From Sphingomonadales bacterium (GTDB lineage: Bacteria > Pseudomonadota > Alphaproteobacteria > Sphingomonadales > Sphingomonadaceae): a stretch of DNA of 64,000 nucleotides. The translations under genes and the position numbers were made by a program. The notes under the pieces were generated by a model that was given only the letters and a program-made list of their open reading frames with translations, made no database searches and was not told the origin of the DNA. Location: the NCBI GenBank assembly GCA_027488785.1, contig JAIYAY010000021.1:1-64000 (forward strand), written 5' to 3'. Below, in pieces: positions 35,597-44,802 of this stretch (position 1 is the stretch's first letter; each line of letters opens with the position of its first letter).

Positions 35597-36750
35597 TAGA
35601 TCTACGCAACATATGGTTAGCCTGCGCAACGGTTGCGGTTGTGACGGCCTTCGGATGGTCAGCGCCCGGCCGTGCGGAGACGCTGTCTGGCCAAATCGTT
35701 ATCCGGCCCGCAATGGTCAAAGTCGATTTCACATCGGACAGCATCACCCTCGCAACGGCCGAGGGCGATGCCGGCGTTGCCGGGCGGTTGGTGACCATAG
35801 ATGACCCTGCGCGGGTCGCGTCTATTTCGAAACTGGTCGTCGCCATTGGTGTCATGCGGCTTGTCGAGCAAGGCAAGCTTGATCTCGATCGCGACGTGAA
35901 TGACTATCTGGGTTGGCGGGTCCGCAACCCGGCTTTTCCGGATGCGCCCATTACCTTACGCGCCTTGTTATCGCATCAAAGCGGTTTGCGTGACACTGTG
36001 GACTATATTGTGCCATTGGATGGCAGCCTTGAGTCCGTTCTTGCTGACCCAAAAGCATGGGAACTGGGTCACGCGCCGGGCACATATTTTGCTTACGCCA
36101 ATATCAATTCGCCTTTGATTGCGGCGGTAATGGAAGGCGCAACGGGCGAACGGTTTGATCGGCTGATGGCGCGGCTGGTATTGACGCCGCTCGGGTTGGA
36201 TGCCTGTTATAGTTGGGGTGCCGGGTGCAGCGACGGGCGGCGCGCGGAGGCGGTCACCTTGTTGCGGCCCAATGAAGACCTTGCGCTTGATGCACCGATG
36301 CATGGGCCTGATCCATGCGCGGTCTACCCGGCCAGTGATGGCAGTTGCGACGTTGATAAGCTCTACAAGATTGGCCGCAACGGGTCGGCTTTCAGCCCGC
36401 AAGGCGGCTTGCGTATTTCAGCGCGAGATTTGGTAAATATTGGTCAATTGCTATTGCGCGGTGGCGCGCCATTATTGACGCCGAATAGCTTTGCCGAGAT
36501 GGTTGGTCCGGCCTGGACTTTCAACGGCAAAAATGGCGATGATGATAAGGGCTATTTTACAGGCTACGGCCTTGGCGTGCATTGGTTAACCGACAAGGCT
36601 GGCAATCGTTGGTTCGGCCATGTGGGGGAGGCATATTCGCTGCGCGCAGGTTTTTGGATCAACCCTGCCGAACGAAGGGGCTTTTTCCGCTATGTGACAA
36701 TGGTCGATGAATTTTCAGCGGTTGGGCATTGCTTTGACCGGTGCCCATGA
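35593..36750 (+). CDS. Serine hydrolase of the beta-lactamase class C fold
   Basis: This 385-residue exported enzyme belongs to the penicillin-binding/class C beta-lactamase superfamily. A signal peptide ends near AGRAET (about residue 30). The nucleophile motif is SISK (Ser77, Lys80), the second motif is YAN in FAYANINS, and a late HVG in WFGHVGEAYS fills the third position. It may be an esterase, a D-Ala carboxypeptidase-like enzyme or a beta-lactamase-like protein; the sequence does not decide. It is coupled to the DUF3617 gene by a four-base overlap. Confidence 0.85.
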   Translation: MIDLRNIWLACATVAVVTAFGWSAPGRAETLSGQIVIRPAMVKVDFTSDSITLATAEGDAGVAGRLVTIDDPARVASISKLVVAIGVMRLVEQGKLDLDRDVNDYLGWRVRNPAFPDAPITLRALLSHQSGLRDTVDYIVPLDGSLESVLADPKAWELGHAPGTYFAYANINSPLIAAVMEGATGERFDRLMARLVLTPLGLDACYSWGAGCSDGRRAEAVTLLRPNEDLALDAPMHGPDPCAVYPASDGSCDVDKLYKIGRNGSAFSPQGGLRISARDLVNIGQLLLRGGAPLLTPNSFAEMVGPAWTFNGKNGDDDKGYFTGYGLGVHWLTDKAGNRWFGHVGEAYSLRAGFWINPAERRGFFRYVTMVDEFSAVGHCFDRCP

Positions 36751-36801
36751 TAGCGTCGCGGATAGATAATTGAAAATTGGGATAAGAAGGGGAGAAATAG
36801 G

Positions 36802-38136
36802 ATGTTTAAAAGGGCTATTTTTGGCGCATTATTGACCAGCGCATTGGTCGTAACACCAGCTGCCGCACGGCCAGATTACGCAGACTCGATCAAGGCCGAT
36901 TATGACAAGTCGCTAGCGAGCCTGTGGGACCATTTCCATCGTAACCCCGAATTGTCATTCCGCGAATTCAAAACCGCCGCGCGAATGGCGCAGGAGCTGC
37001 GTGCTGTACCCGGTATGGTTGTCACCGAGAAGGTTGGCGGAACTGGCGTCGTCGGCATGTTGAAAAACGGTGATGGACCAGTTGTCCTTGTGCGCGCGGA
37101 CATGGATGGCCTGCCTGTGCAAGAACGCTCCGGTCTTGCCAATGCGTCCACGGTAAAACAAGTCGGGGTTGATGGCCTTGAAATGCCTGTGATGCACGCG
37201 TGCGGCCATGATGTGCATATCACCTCATTGGTAGGCACCGCGCGCCAGCTGGCGCGGATGAAGGATCGCTGGAAGGGAACAGTATTGTTCATCGTCCAGC
37301 CTGCCGAAGAACGCGTCGGTGGTGCAAAGGCGATGATAGAAGATGGGCTATACACCCGTTTCCCAAAGCCGGATTATGCACTGGCCTTCCATGTCGCAGC
37401 AGAACTTGAGACTGGTAAAATCTCGGCTTCAGAAGGCATTCAATATTCGTCCGCCGATAGCGTCGATATCCGCGTTCCCGGTATCGCTACTCATGGTGCC
37501 GCCCCGCATTTGGGCCGCGATCCGGTCTATATTGCCTCGCAAATCGTTGTCGGTCTGCAATCAATCATCAGCCGGGAAAAGGGACCATTGGACCCTGGCG
37601 TGATTACTGTTGGCGCTTTCCACGCCGGGACAAAACACAACATCATTTCTGAATATGCCGACTTGCAGGTGACGGTGCGATCTAACAGTCAGGCGGTGCG
37701 TGACCAGCTCATTGCGTCCATTGAACGCGTCGCCAAGGGCATTGGCGCAGCACATGGATTACCGCAGGATAAGTTGCCGATTGTCACAGTCACAGAAAGT
37801 ACGCCGGTCACGGTCAATGACGGCGCGCTTGCCCGCCGTTTGAACGGAGCTATCGCCAATGCCTTGGGTAAGGATGTGGTGACACCATTCCGCCAGACGG
37901 CCATGGGCGCGGAAGACTTCGCCTTTTTCGTGGATCAGAAACACGGCATTCCAGGCTATTATTTCGCCGTTGGCGGGACGAAGCCTGAATGGATCGCTGC
38001 CGCAAAAAATGGTGGGCCGCCAGTGGCTGGCCACCATTCGCCGTTGTTTAAAATTGATCCGGAATCATCGGTGCGTCTGGGGATTGAGGCAACGACCGCT
38101 GCAGTGCTCGATTTGCTTGGACCAAGCAAAAACTGA
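36802..38136 (+). CDS. Exported M20 family amidohydrolase
   Basis: This zinc-type hydrolase of the M20D group (IAA-amino acid hydrolase/carboxypeptidase type) has 444 residues. A signal peptide (FKRAIFGALLTSALVVTPAAA) points to the periplasm. Metal-site segments are MHACGHDVHITSL and QPAEERVGGAKAMIEDG, with the dimerisation domain in between (GIATHGAAPHLGRDPVYIAS). GGGGAGAAAT precedes ATG 36802. It probably cleaves an N-acyl amino acid or dipeptide. The HNH gene follows after 33 bases. Confidence 0.88.
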   Translation: MFKRAIFGALLTSALVVTPAAARPDYADSIKADYDKSLASLWDHFHRNPELSFREFKTAARMAQELRAVPGMVVTEKVGGTGVVGMLKNGDGPVVLVRADMDGLPVQERSGLANASTVKQVGVDGLEMPVMHACGHDVHITSLVGTARQLARMKDRWKGTVLFIVQPAEERVGGAKAMIEDGLYTRFPKPDYALAFHVAAELETGKISASEGIQYSSADSVDIRVPGIATHGAAPHLGRDPVYIASQIVVGLQSIISREKGPLDPGVITVGAFHAGTKHNIISEYADLQVTVRSNSQAVRDQLIASIERVAKGIGAAHGLPQDKLPIVTVTESTPVTVNDGALARRLNGAIANALGKDVVTPFRQTAMGAEDFAFFVDQKHGIPGYYFAVGGTKPEWIAAAKNGGPPVAGHHSPLFKIDPESSVRLGIEATTAAVLDLLGPSKN

Positions 38137-38169
38137 TCCGCCGGGCAGGTAGAGTTTAGGGAAGCGATT

Positions 38170-38490
38170 ATGGCGCGCAAAATTCGCGATCATTACGAAG
38201 CGGATGATGCGTCGGCGGAGCCAGAATTAAGCTGCTGGCTCTGTTCGCGCCCAATGGGTAATGTGACAGAGTGGCATCATCCCGTGCCGAAAAGCCGGGG
38301 CGGGAAAGAGCGGCAACCGGTGCACCCAATTTGTCACCGGACCATCCACGCCAATTTCACCAACAGCGATCTCGAAAAGCGCTTCGCTACTGTCGACGCT
38401 TTATTGGCGCATGACGAAATCGGGCGGTTTGTCGACTGGATAGCCAACAAACCGCCCGACTTTAACGCACCTACCAAAGACAGGCGTTGA
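38170..38490 (+). CDS. HNH-type nuclease domain protein
   Basis: This 106-residue protein has a compact HNH (His-Me) core: CWLC, then EWHHPVPKSRGGKER, and HPICHRTIHANFTN. The second HH pair and the CxxC/CH residues fit a zinc-stabilised HNH nuclease. It follows the M20 gene with a 33-base gap and has no toxin, phage or restriction partner nearby, so a role in DNA cleavage for a mobile system is not supported. It may be a housekeeping or orphan domain. Confidence 0.75.
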   Translation: MARKIRDHYEADDASAEPELSCWLCSRPMGNVTEWHHPVPKSRGGKERQPVHPICHRTIHANFTNSDLEKRFATVDALLAHDEIGRFVDWIANKPPDFNAPTKDRR

Positions 38491-38520
38491 TGCCTACTGT
38501 GCAGGCGCGCATCGCGTGCC

Positions 38521-39510
38521 TCAATGAGGCGCTTGCGCTTGGCCGTCGCCCTTGGTCTTCCAGAGGGAAAACAGGACGCCGCCCAAGATAAGGCCGAAGG
38601 TAACGCCAAGGCTCAAGACGGGCGGGAATTTGTCTCCATCTAGCAGGAAGTCTGACACGAAGATCTTTGAACCAATGAAGACCAAAACAAGCGCCAGAGC
38701 GTATTTGAGATAATGGAAGCGATGAACCATCGCTGCCAACGCAAAATACAAAGCGCGCAGGCCCAATATGGCCATGATGTTGGACGTATAGACAATGAAG
38801 GTATCGGTGGTAATCGCAAAGATCGCGGGCACCGAGTCCACCGCAAATACGAGATCAGCCAGGTTGATGACGACCAGCGCCAAGAACAATGGCGTGGCTG
38901 CACGCACCATCTTGCCCGTCTTCTCGTCAGGCACTTTGACGAAAAACTTCTCGGCATGAAGTTCCTTGGTCACCCGCATATGTGTCGAGATATATTTCAC
39001 GACTGGGTTCTTGGCGACGTCCATTTCCTGATCACCAGTGAACAGCATCTTGATGCCAGTTCCGACGAGGAAGACAGCGAAAATGTAGAGCGTCCAATAA
39101 TATTCCTGCACAATGGCAGCACCTGCCGCGATCATTAAACCACGCAACACGATGACCGCGATAATACCCCACAAAAGCGCACGATATTGATATTTGCGCG
39201 GTATTGCGAAGAAGGTGAATATCAGGCTGATGACAAAAACATTGTCAATCGACAGCGCCTTTTCGATGAAAAAGCCTGTATAATATTTCATGCCCATGTC
39301 GGCGCCTTTTTGGAACCAGACCCATAGGCCAAACAGCAGTGCAATGCTGATGTAGAAAGCCGACAGCTTCAGGCTCTCGGCGATGCCCATTTCCTTGTCT
39401 TCTTTATGCAGGATGCCAAGGTCAAAAGCTGTGAGCGTGATAACAATGCTCAGAAAAGCCAGCCAAAACCAGACTGGTGTCCCCAACCAATCCATTGTCA
39501 AAAATTCCAT
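38521..39510 (-). CDS. TerC family membrane protein
   Basis: TerC/Alx proteins are inner-membrane transporters linked to manganese export and to tellurium or pH stress. The 329-residue product has about nine hydrophobic segments and the family motifs EKALSIDNVFVISL and DLVFAVDSVPAIFAITTDTF, whose acidic residues sit inside membrane segments. It starts at ATG 39510. A strong hairpin lies 30 bases upstream of the start (39540-39569), between it and a DUF465 gene on the same strand. Confidence 0.9.
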   Translation of the reverse strand: MEFLTMDWLGTPVWFWLAFLSIVITLTAFDLGILHKEDKEMGIAESLKLSAFYISIALLFGLWVWFQKGADMGMKYYTGFFIEKALSIDNVFVISLIFTFFAIPRKYQYRALLWGIIAVIVLRGLMIAAGAAIVQEYYWTLYIFAVFLVGTGIKMLFTGDQEMDVAKNPVVKYISTHMRVTKELHAEKFFVKVPDEKTGKMVRAATPLFLALVVINLADLVFAVDSVPAIFAITTDTFIVYTSNIMAILGLRALYFALAAMVHRFHYLKYALALVLVFIGSKIFVSDFLLDGDKFPPVLSLGVTFGLILGGVLFSLWKTKGDGQAQAPH

Positions 39511-39539
39511 GAAATATTCCCTGTTTTACCTAATGTTGT

Positions 39540-39569
39540 GCACCACGCGGACGAAAACCCGCGTGGTGC
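39540..39569 (-). promoter_or_regulatory. Strong hairpin in the terC leader
   Basis: Perfect 11-bp arms, GCACCACGCGG (39540-39550) and CCGCGTGGTGC (39559-39569), enclose an eight-base loop. On the - strand, the transcript leaving the DUF465 gene passes it before terC, and no T-run follows, so it is not a standard terminator on that strand. It could be an attenuator, a processing site or the end of an overlapping leader RNA. Confidence 0.55.
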
Positions 39570-39576
39570 GTAAGTT

Positions 39577-39777
39577 TTAAATTTTAGATTTTTTAAGCCG
39601 CAATGGCGCCCGCAACGGGGCTTTTGCATGGCTCTCAAGCCGATCTTTGATCCCCAGCTTAAGCCGCTTCAGTTTTTGAATGCGGAACATATCGGGCCAG
39701 CGCCGGGTAATTTCGGCGCGTAACTCGCGGTCAATCTTCTGGTGATATTGCAACAATCGGAATGACGAAAATGTCAT
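39577..39777 (-). CDS. DUF465 (YdcH-like) small protein
   Basis: This 66-residue basic helical protein fits the YdcH/DUF465 family, a small coiled-coil group of unknown function: HQKIDRELRAEITRRWPDMF and QKLKRLKLGIKDRLESH. The usual spacing of Leu and charged residues is kept, but the acidic linker of the family is replaced by a basic tail (LRAPLRLKKSKI). An AGAGGA site precedes ATG 39777. It may share a transcript with terC, separated by the strong hairpin. The 235 bases upstream to dapD show nothing recognisable. Confidence 0.75.
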   Translation of the reverse strand: MTFSSFRLLQYHQKIDRELRAEITRRWPDMFRIQKLKRLKLGIKDRLESHAKAPLRAPLRLKKSKI

Positions 39778-40012
39778 AGCTCATCCTCTTTGAACATTGT
39801 TTAAGTTCAATCGGATGTTCCGGGCATGGTTTAGCGTATTTCGGGGGTATGTGAAGACCGCCTGACCACTGCACCGGAAACATCCGATGCGGCCGACATC
39901 ACGTTCCTTCCGAAGAAGCGAGCGTCAGAGGGGCCCGGTCCGCTACATTGTTATGGAGCAATTCAATCCGAATTGCAACAGGATTGCTTCACAAGAAACT
40001 CAGTTCGTCGAG

Positions 40013-40852
40013 TTAATCCCTCAACAGGTCGTTGATTGCGGTCTTTGCGCGGGTCTGCGCATCGACACGTTTGACGATCACGGCACAGGACAAATTGGGT
40101 CCGGGGCTGCCATCGGGCAAGGCCTTGCCGGGGATCGAGCCGGGCACCACGACCGAGTAAGCGGGGACGCGGCCAACGAATATCTCGCCTGTCGTGCGAT
40201 CGATAATCTTGCTCGTTGAGCTAATGAACACACCCATGGATAGCACGGCGCCTTCCTCGACGATCACGCCTTCGACAACCTCCGACCGCGCCCCGATGAA
40301 GCAATTGTCTTCGATGATTACTGGCCCTGCCTGCAACGGTTCCAACACGCCGCCAATGCCAACGCCACCGGACAAATGCACATTCTTACCAATTTGTGCG
40401 CAACTGCCGACGGTAGCCCAAGTGTCGACCATTGTTCCATCGTCCACGCGCGCGCCAATGTTGACAAAGCTGGGCATCAGAATGACGTTTTTGCCGACAT
40501 AGCTGCCATGTCGGGCGACGGCCCCGGGCACAACGCGGAAACCTGCATTGCGGAAGCGATCGGCATCCCAACCGCTGAACTTCGAAGGCACCTTATCATA
40601 AGCAGGTGCGCCGGATGCCCCACCATCGACCAAATTATTGTCATTTAAGCGGAAAGACAAAAGCACAGCTTTTTTCAACCACTGGTGCACCTGCCAACTG
40701 CCCGCTAGCTTCTCCGCAACGCGGTACGACCCATCATCTAAGCCAGCCAAAGCTGTTTGCACTGCGTCGCGTACTTCGCCTTTCGTGGCGCTGGAAATGC
40801 CGTCGCGTGTGTCCCATGCTGCATCAATGATCGTGGCAAGTTGATCAGTCAT
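40013..40852 (-). CDS. dapD: 2,3,4,5-tetrahydropyridine-2,6-dicarboxylate N-succinyltransferase
   Basis: DapD succinylates tetrahydrodipicolinate in the succinylase branch of lysine and meso-diaminopimelate synthesis. The 279-residue product has an N-terminal helical domain, then the left-handed beta-helix with hexapeptide repeats ([20 protein letters not shown], then [32 protein letters not shown]). Its start overlaps the HAD gene stop by ATGA, so the nucleotidase-like gene is upstream in the same operon. Confidence 0.95.
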   Translation of the reverse strand: MTDQLATIIDAAWDTRDGISSATKGEVRDAVQTALAGLDDGSYRVAEKLAGSWQVHQWLKKAVLLSFRLNDNNLVDGGASGAPAYDKVPSKFSGWDADRFRNAGFRVVPGAVARHGSYVGKNVILMPSFVNIGARVDDGTMVDTWATVGSCAQIGKNVHLSGGVGIGGVLEPLQAGPVIIEDNCFIGARSEVVEGVIVEEGAVLSMGVFISSTSKIIDRTTGEIFVGRVPAYSVVVPGSIPGKALPDGSPGPNLSCAVIVKRVDAQTRAKTAINDLLRD

Positions 40853-41523
40853 ATCGTTCTTTCAAAAGCGTGGATTGAGGAAAGCCATCCACTTACGTCG
40901 GAAATCTCATGATCGATAAATGGCTCGGCATCGTTGCTGTCAGTTTTGATGTCGTGATTCACCCAAATAGTTGTCATACCCAAGGCCTTTGCAGGACGGA
41001 GATTATGCGCTGAGTCTTCGACAAAAAGTGCGCGAGTGGGGTCAATATGGAGCTCAGTGCACAGCCTGTCGTAACTCGCGGATGCCGGCTTTGGCATATG
41101 CTGCATCCGGTGAATGTCGAATATATCTTCAAACACGCCATCAAGGCCACGCGCGGCCAAAACCCGATGCGCATAAGGCGCATCTGCATTGGTGAAGATC
41201 AGCTTGCGTCCCGGTAAAGCTTCGATCTGGCCGCGGAGATTAGCGGCAGGTTGCAACAGGCTCATGTCCACATCATGAACGAAATCAAGGTAACCATGCG
41301 GGTCAACGGCATGTTCTGCCATCAATCCACCCAGCGTGGTTCCATATTTCTTCCAATAAGTATGCCGGATTTGGTGCGCAGCGTCTGAGCTGATGTTAAA
41401 ATGCCGTTCAACATATAACGCAATTCGGTCCCGAACTTGCGCCATAATATTCGCCTCTGGCCCGTAAAGGGTAAGGTCTAGATCAAAAATCCAACTGTCG
41501 ATATGTTCGAAACGCGAATGCAT
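40849..41523 (-). CDS. HAD family pyrimidine 5'-nucleotidase-like protein
   Basis: This 224-residue HAD phosphatase resembles the SDT1/pyrimidine 5'-nucleotidase type. Motif I is [10 protein letters not shown] (residues 13-22), motif [10 protein letters not shown], then [11 protein letters not shown] with the Lys, and motif [15 protein letters not shown]. The helical cap between about 20 and 90 is typical of this group. It precedes dapD with a four-base overlap, a pairing I recall from other alphaproteobacteria. The physiological substrate is not shown. Confidence 0.85.
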   Translation of the reverse strand: MHSRFEHIDSWIFDLDLTLYGPEANIMAQVRDRIALYVERHFNISSDAAHQIRHTYWKKYGTTLGGLMAEHAVDPHGYLDFVHDVDMSLLQPAANLRGQIEALPGRKLIFTNADAPYAHRVLAARGLDGVFEDIFDIHRMQHMPKPASASYDRLCTELHIDPTRALFVEDSAHNLRPAKALGMTTIWVNHDIKTDSNDAEPFIDHEISDVSGWLSSIHAFERTI

Positions 41524-41627
41524 CCAGCTGCCTAGCCAGAAAAGCTGCTTTACTCAACGGGGACGTTACGATTAGCAAAAGCGAACTATGCTTAAATCTA
41601 AATTCAATCGCTGAAAGTGGCATTCTG

Positions 41628-43997
41628 ATGGATGAACCGCGCTTTGGACGTAAAATTGCAATTGGCAGTTCGATCATTTTTGCACTCGCGTTGTCAGCTT
41701 GCGGTGGAAGCGATGTCCGTTCGACGCCGCTGCCGGCTCCACCTTCATCAGATTTGCCACCGGTGCCACCCCCTCCACCCCCTCCACCACCGCCTAGTTT
41801 TACAACCCCGGAGTATATCCAGTCAGACGGCCCAAGTTTTCATCGGGCTATCGTGGCCTATGAAGCAGGGGTCAGTGGGCGCGGGATCACGGTTGGAGTA
41901 GTTGATTCAGGGATTGATCCGAATAGCCATGAGTTTGCGGGTCGAATCCATGCGCAGTCGGGGGATGTAACAGGTGCCAATCGACCGCTTGGCGACGACG
42001 ATGGTCACGGAACAAGCGTTTCGCGCATTTTGGCTGCCGCCAAGAATGATCGCGATGTCCACGGTATAGCTTACAACGCTACAATATTGGCTTTGCGCGC
42101 CGATCAAGCGGGAAGCTGCGCTCCGGCTGCGCAGGGCGTGGACGAAGCGGGGTGTTCGTTCTTCGATTCTGCCATCGCAGCGGGCGTTGACCGTGCCGTC
42201 GACAATAAAGCACGCGTCATTAATATTTCGCTCGGTGGCGCGGGTGGCGCGAGTAGCGCGCTGCGCACCGCGATAAGTCGCGCGACATCGGCTGGCGTTG
42301 TGGTTGTCGTATCCGCGGGAAATGAGGCGGACGAATTAGATCCGGCATTTGACCCGAATAGCCCAAGCCCCTTTGCGCAAGCATTATTGGCAAATGGCAA
42401 TGGCCATGTCATCATTGCCACCGCCGTTGATGACAATGGTGTAATAGCAAAATTCAGCAATAAAGCGGGGGTTGCGCAGAACGCAGTATTGTCTGCGCTG
42501 GGCCAAAGCATTTGCTGCGAATATCGCGACGATACTATTTATCGATTTGCGGCTAATGGTGGCACTTCTGTGCGCGTGTATAATGGCACATCTTATTCTG
42601 CGCCACAGATCGCGGGTGCCGCAGCCTTGCTGGCGCAAGCCTTTCCGAATTTAACCGGCGCGCAAATTGTCAACCTGTTGTTGACGTCGGCGCGTGACGC
42701 CGGGGATACTGGCACTGACGCGGTTTATGGGCGCGGCATATTGGACATTGGTCGGGCCTTTGCGCCCGCGGGAACAACGTCGCTAGCTGGCACAAATACG
42801 GCTGTTGCACTCAATGGAAATGGCGGGACAACATCGACATCCATGGGTGACGCTGCGTTGTCCCCCATGTTTGTAAATACAGTGGTGTTGGACATTTATG
42901 GCCGTGCGTATGAGATCAACATTGCTGAAGGGCTAAGCCCAAGCGCGCCCCGCCTTCGGCTGACTCCTGCTCTTGTGGATCAGGGTCGATCCGTCAGCCT
43001 GTCGCGCGGAACAACCGACCTCGCCTTTTCCATCAGCGCCGACCACGCGGGCAACCTGCACCTTTCGCCATTGCTTTTGTCTAATGGGCAACAGAGCCAA
43101 GCGCGTATTCTGGCGGGCCGCGTCAGTGCCGCCATTGCACGCGACACACGGTTTAGCCTTGGCATTCGTCAAGCGGCTTCAGGCCAAGTCGTGGCATTGC
43201 AAAGTATGTCGGGGCCTGCGTTTCTGACCGCCACCGACGCGCAAATGGACGGTGGGTTTGAACGCGTACCGGGGCAGTCCTTTGCGTTGCGCCATCAACT
43301 TGGGCGCTTCGGATTAACCGGAAGCGTTGAGCTAGGCGAAGCGCGCTTGTTTGAACGTGGCGGCGCAACATTTGTGCGCAAGAGCCCCAATCGCTATCTG
43401 TATTCCTCTGTCGGCGTGTCGCTAGACCACCGAATTGGGCCTGCCAAATTCGCTGTTGGTGCAATTTGGATGCGGGAAGACGAAACCGTGCTTGGTGCGC
43501 GCTTCGCCAACTTCATTGGCCAAAATGGCGGGCGCAGCCTGTTTGTCGACGGCCGAGGTGATGTCACTCTGATTGGCGCTTGGTCGTTTGGTGCAAGCTG
43601 GCGGCAGGGATGGACACACGCCAATGCTGGGGTATCGCTAACGGGCCAAAGCTCGCTGCATAGCAACGCCTTTTCGCTGGATCTGTCGGGTGGCAATATC
43701 CTGACCAATCATGACCGAGTTGCCTTTCGTATTGCCCAACCCTTGCGTGTCACCCAAGGCGGGCTCGCGCTTAATCTACCTGTGGCCTATGATTATGCGA
43801 CGCTTGGGACAACATTTGCTGTTCGCCGGATTTCACTTGCACCCAAAGGGCGGGAGATCGCCAGCGAACTTGCATGGAGCGCCCCCATCAGACGGGGTTC
43901 TTTTTCATCGAACCTGTTTTGGCGGCAGGAGCCGGGCCATTTTGAAAACGCGCCTGATGATATAGGCTTGGCATTCCGTCTGCAGTTCGACTTTTAA
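41628..43997 (+). CDS. Subtilase (S8) lipoprotein with barrel-like C-terminus
   Basis: This is a 789-residue secreted serine protease. A lipobox (LSAC, Cys25) ends the signal; a ten-proline run (residues 47-56) links it to the S8 domain. The triad is Asp93 (VVDSGID), His127 (DGHGTS) and Ser322 (NGTSYSAP), with oxyanion Asn232 (SAGNEAD). After about residue 390 the sequence is rich in short alternating strands and ends in LAFRLQFDF, a C-terminal aromatic signature as in outer-membrane barrels. A self-secreting autotransporter is therefore possible, although the lipobox is unusual for one. It ends against the convergent sufA (four-base overlap). Confidence 0.85.
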   Translation: MDEPRFGRKIAIGSSIIFALALSACGGSDVRSTPLPAPPSSDLPPVPPPPPPPPPPSFTTPEYIQSDGPSFHRAIVAYEAGVSGRGITVGVVDSGIDPNSHEFAGRIHAQSGDVTGANRPLGDDDGHGTSVSRILAAAKNDRDVHGIAYNATILALRADQAGSCAPAAQGVDEAGCSFFDSAIAAGVDRAVDNKARVINISLGGAGGASSALRTAISRATSAGVVVVVSAGNEADELDPAFDPNSPSPFAQALLANGNGHVIIATAVDDNGVIAKFSNKAGVAQNAVLSALGQSICCEYRDDTIYRFAANGGTSVRVYNGTSYSAPQIAGAAALLAQAFPNLTGAQIVNLLLTSARDAGDTGTDAVYGRGILDIGRAFAPAGTTSLAGTNTAVALNGNGGTTSTSMGDAALSPMFVNTVVLDIYGRAYEINIAEGLSPSAPRLRLTPALVDQGRSVSLSRGTTDLAFSISADHAGNLHLSPLLLSNGQQSQARILAGRVSAAIARDTRFSLGIRQAASGQVVALQSMSGPAFLTATDAQMDGGFERVPGQSFALRHQLGRFGLTGSVELGEARLFERGGATFVRKSPNRYLYSSVGVSLDHRIGPAKFAVGAIWMREDETVLGARFANFIGQNGGRSLFVDGRGDVTLIGAWSFGASWRQGWTHANAGVSLTGQSSLHSNAFSLDLSGGNILTNHDRVAFRIAQPLRVTQGGLALNLPVAYDYATLGTTFAVRRISLAPKGREIASELAWSAPIRRGSFSSNLFWRQEPGHFENAPDDIGLAFRLQFDF

Positions 43998-44350
43998 ACG
44001 GTAAAGCTCTCGCCACAGCCACAACTTCCAGTCGCATTGGGGTTGGTGAAGACAAAACCAGCGGCAAATTCATCCTCGACCCAATCCATGATTGAACCGA
44101 CGAGATACAGCACAGAGCCGCCATCAATATAAAGCACGCCGCCCGACGTTTCGATCTTTTCGTCAAACGCGACGGCCTCAGTCACATAATCGACCGAATA
44201 GGCAAGTCCTGAACAGCCTCGGCGCGGGGTGGACAGCTTCACGCCAATCGCACCTTCGGGCGCTTTGGACATCAGCTCGGCAATCCGCGCTTCGGATGCC
44301 GCAGTGAGCATGACGGCGGCGGGGCGTGCGCGTGTTTTCACATCGGTCAT
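43994..44350 (-). CDS. sufA: A-type Fe-S cluster carrier (SufA/IscA/HesB family)
   Basis: A-type carriers receive and pass on Fe-S clusters. The 118-residue product has the three conserved cysteines in RGCSGLAYSV and SCGCGESFTV. It is the last gene of the suf operon, overlapping sufT by ATGA. The start ATG 44350 adds a short basic N-terminus. Within the operon it probably supplies clusters made on the SufBCD scaffold. Confidence 0.92.
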   Translation of the reverse strand: MTDVKTRARPAAVMLTAASEARIAELMSKAPEGAIGVKLSTPRRGCSGLAYSVDYVTEAVAFDEKIETSGGVLYIDGGSVLYLVGSIMDWVEDEFAAGFVFTNPNATGSCGCGESFTV

Positions 44351-44802
44351 AACATTCCAAGCTCCAAACGGGCTTCATCCGTCATATTGGCTGGGCTCCA
44401 TGCTGGCTCCCACACCAAATTCACTTCGGCATCGCCAATCCCGGGAACCGCCCCAACGCGCAGCTCAACCTCGCCAGGCATGGATTCTGCTACCGGGCAG
44501 TGCGGTGTCGTCAGCGTCATCGAGACAATGGCATGGCCATCGTTGATCTCGACATTATAAATTAATCCGAGGTCATAAATGTTCACCGGAATTTCGGGGT
44601 CATATATTTCCTTGAGCGCCGCAATCACCGCCTCGTACAAATCGCCATCAGGTTCACTTGGCGCAGGCGCGGCAGGCTTTTGCGCGAGGAAGCCTTCAAG
44701 ATAATCCTTCTTGCGTTCGACGGTCTCGCTTGGGCTATCAACCCGCGCTTTTGGTGGCTTCTCTACGCTATCGACTTCTTGTATGCGGATGTTCTCGCTC
44801 AT
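44347..44802 (-). CDS. sufT: SUF system assembly protein (DUF59/MIP18 family)
   Basis: SufT-type proteins help maturation of Fe-S enzymes. The 151-residue product has an N-terminal charged, proline-rich stretch of about 55 residues and then the DUF59 core: DPEIPVNIYDLGLIYNVEI and MTLTTPHCPVAESMPGEVE with the conserved Cys. It overlaps both sufS (ATGA) and sufA (ATGA), so it is fully coupled in the operon. Confidence 0.9.
   Translation of the reverse strand: MSENIRIQEVDSVEKPPKARVDSPSETVERKKDYLEGFLAQKPAAPAPSEPDGDLYEAVIAALKEIYDPEIPVNIYDLGLIYNVEINDGHAIVSMTLTTPHCPVAESMPGEVELRVGAVPGIGDAEVNLVWEPAWSPANMTDEARLELGML

Noticed and set aside
38170-38490. HNH protein as part of a defence or mobile system
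   Set aside because: No restriction, toxin, phage or intron neighbours are seen; the genes around it are an amidohydrolase and TerC.
39887-40219. 110-codon + strand frame at the dapD 3' end
   Set aside because: It overlaps the dapD C-terminus in antisense, and no ribosome site or motif supports it.
41757-41797. CCACCCCCT-type short repeat
   Set aside because: It is the DNA behind the poly-proline stalk of the subtilase, not a separate repeat element.
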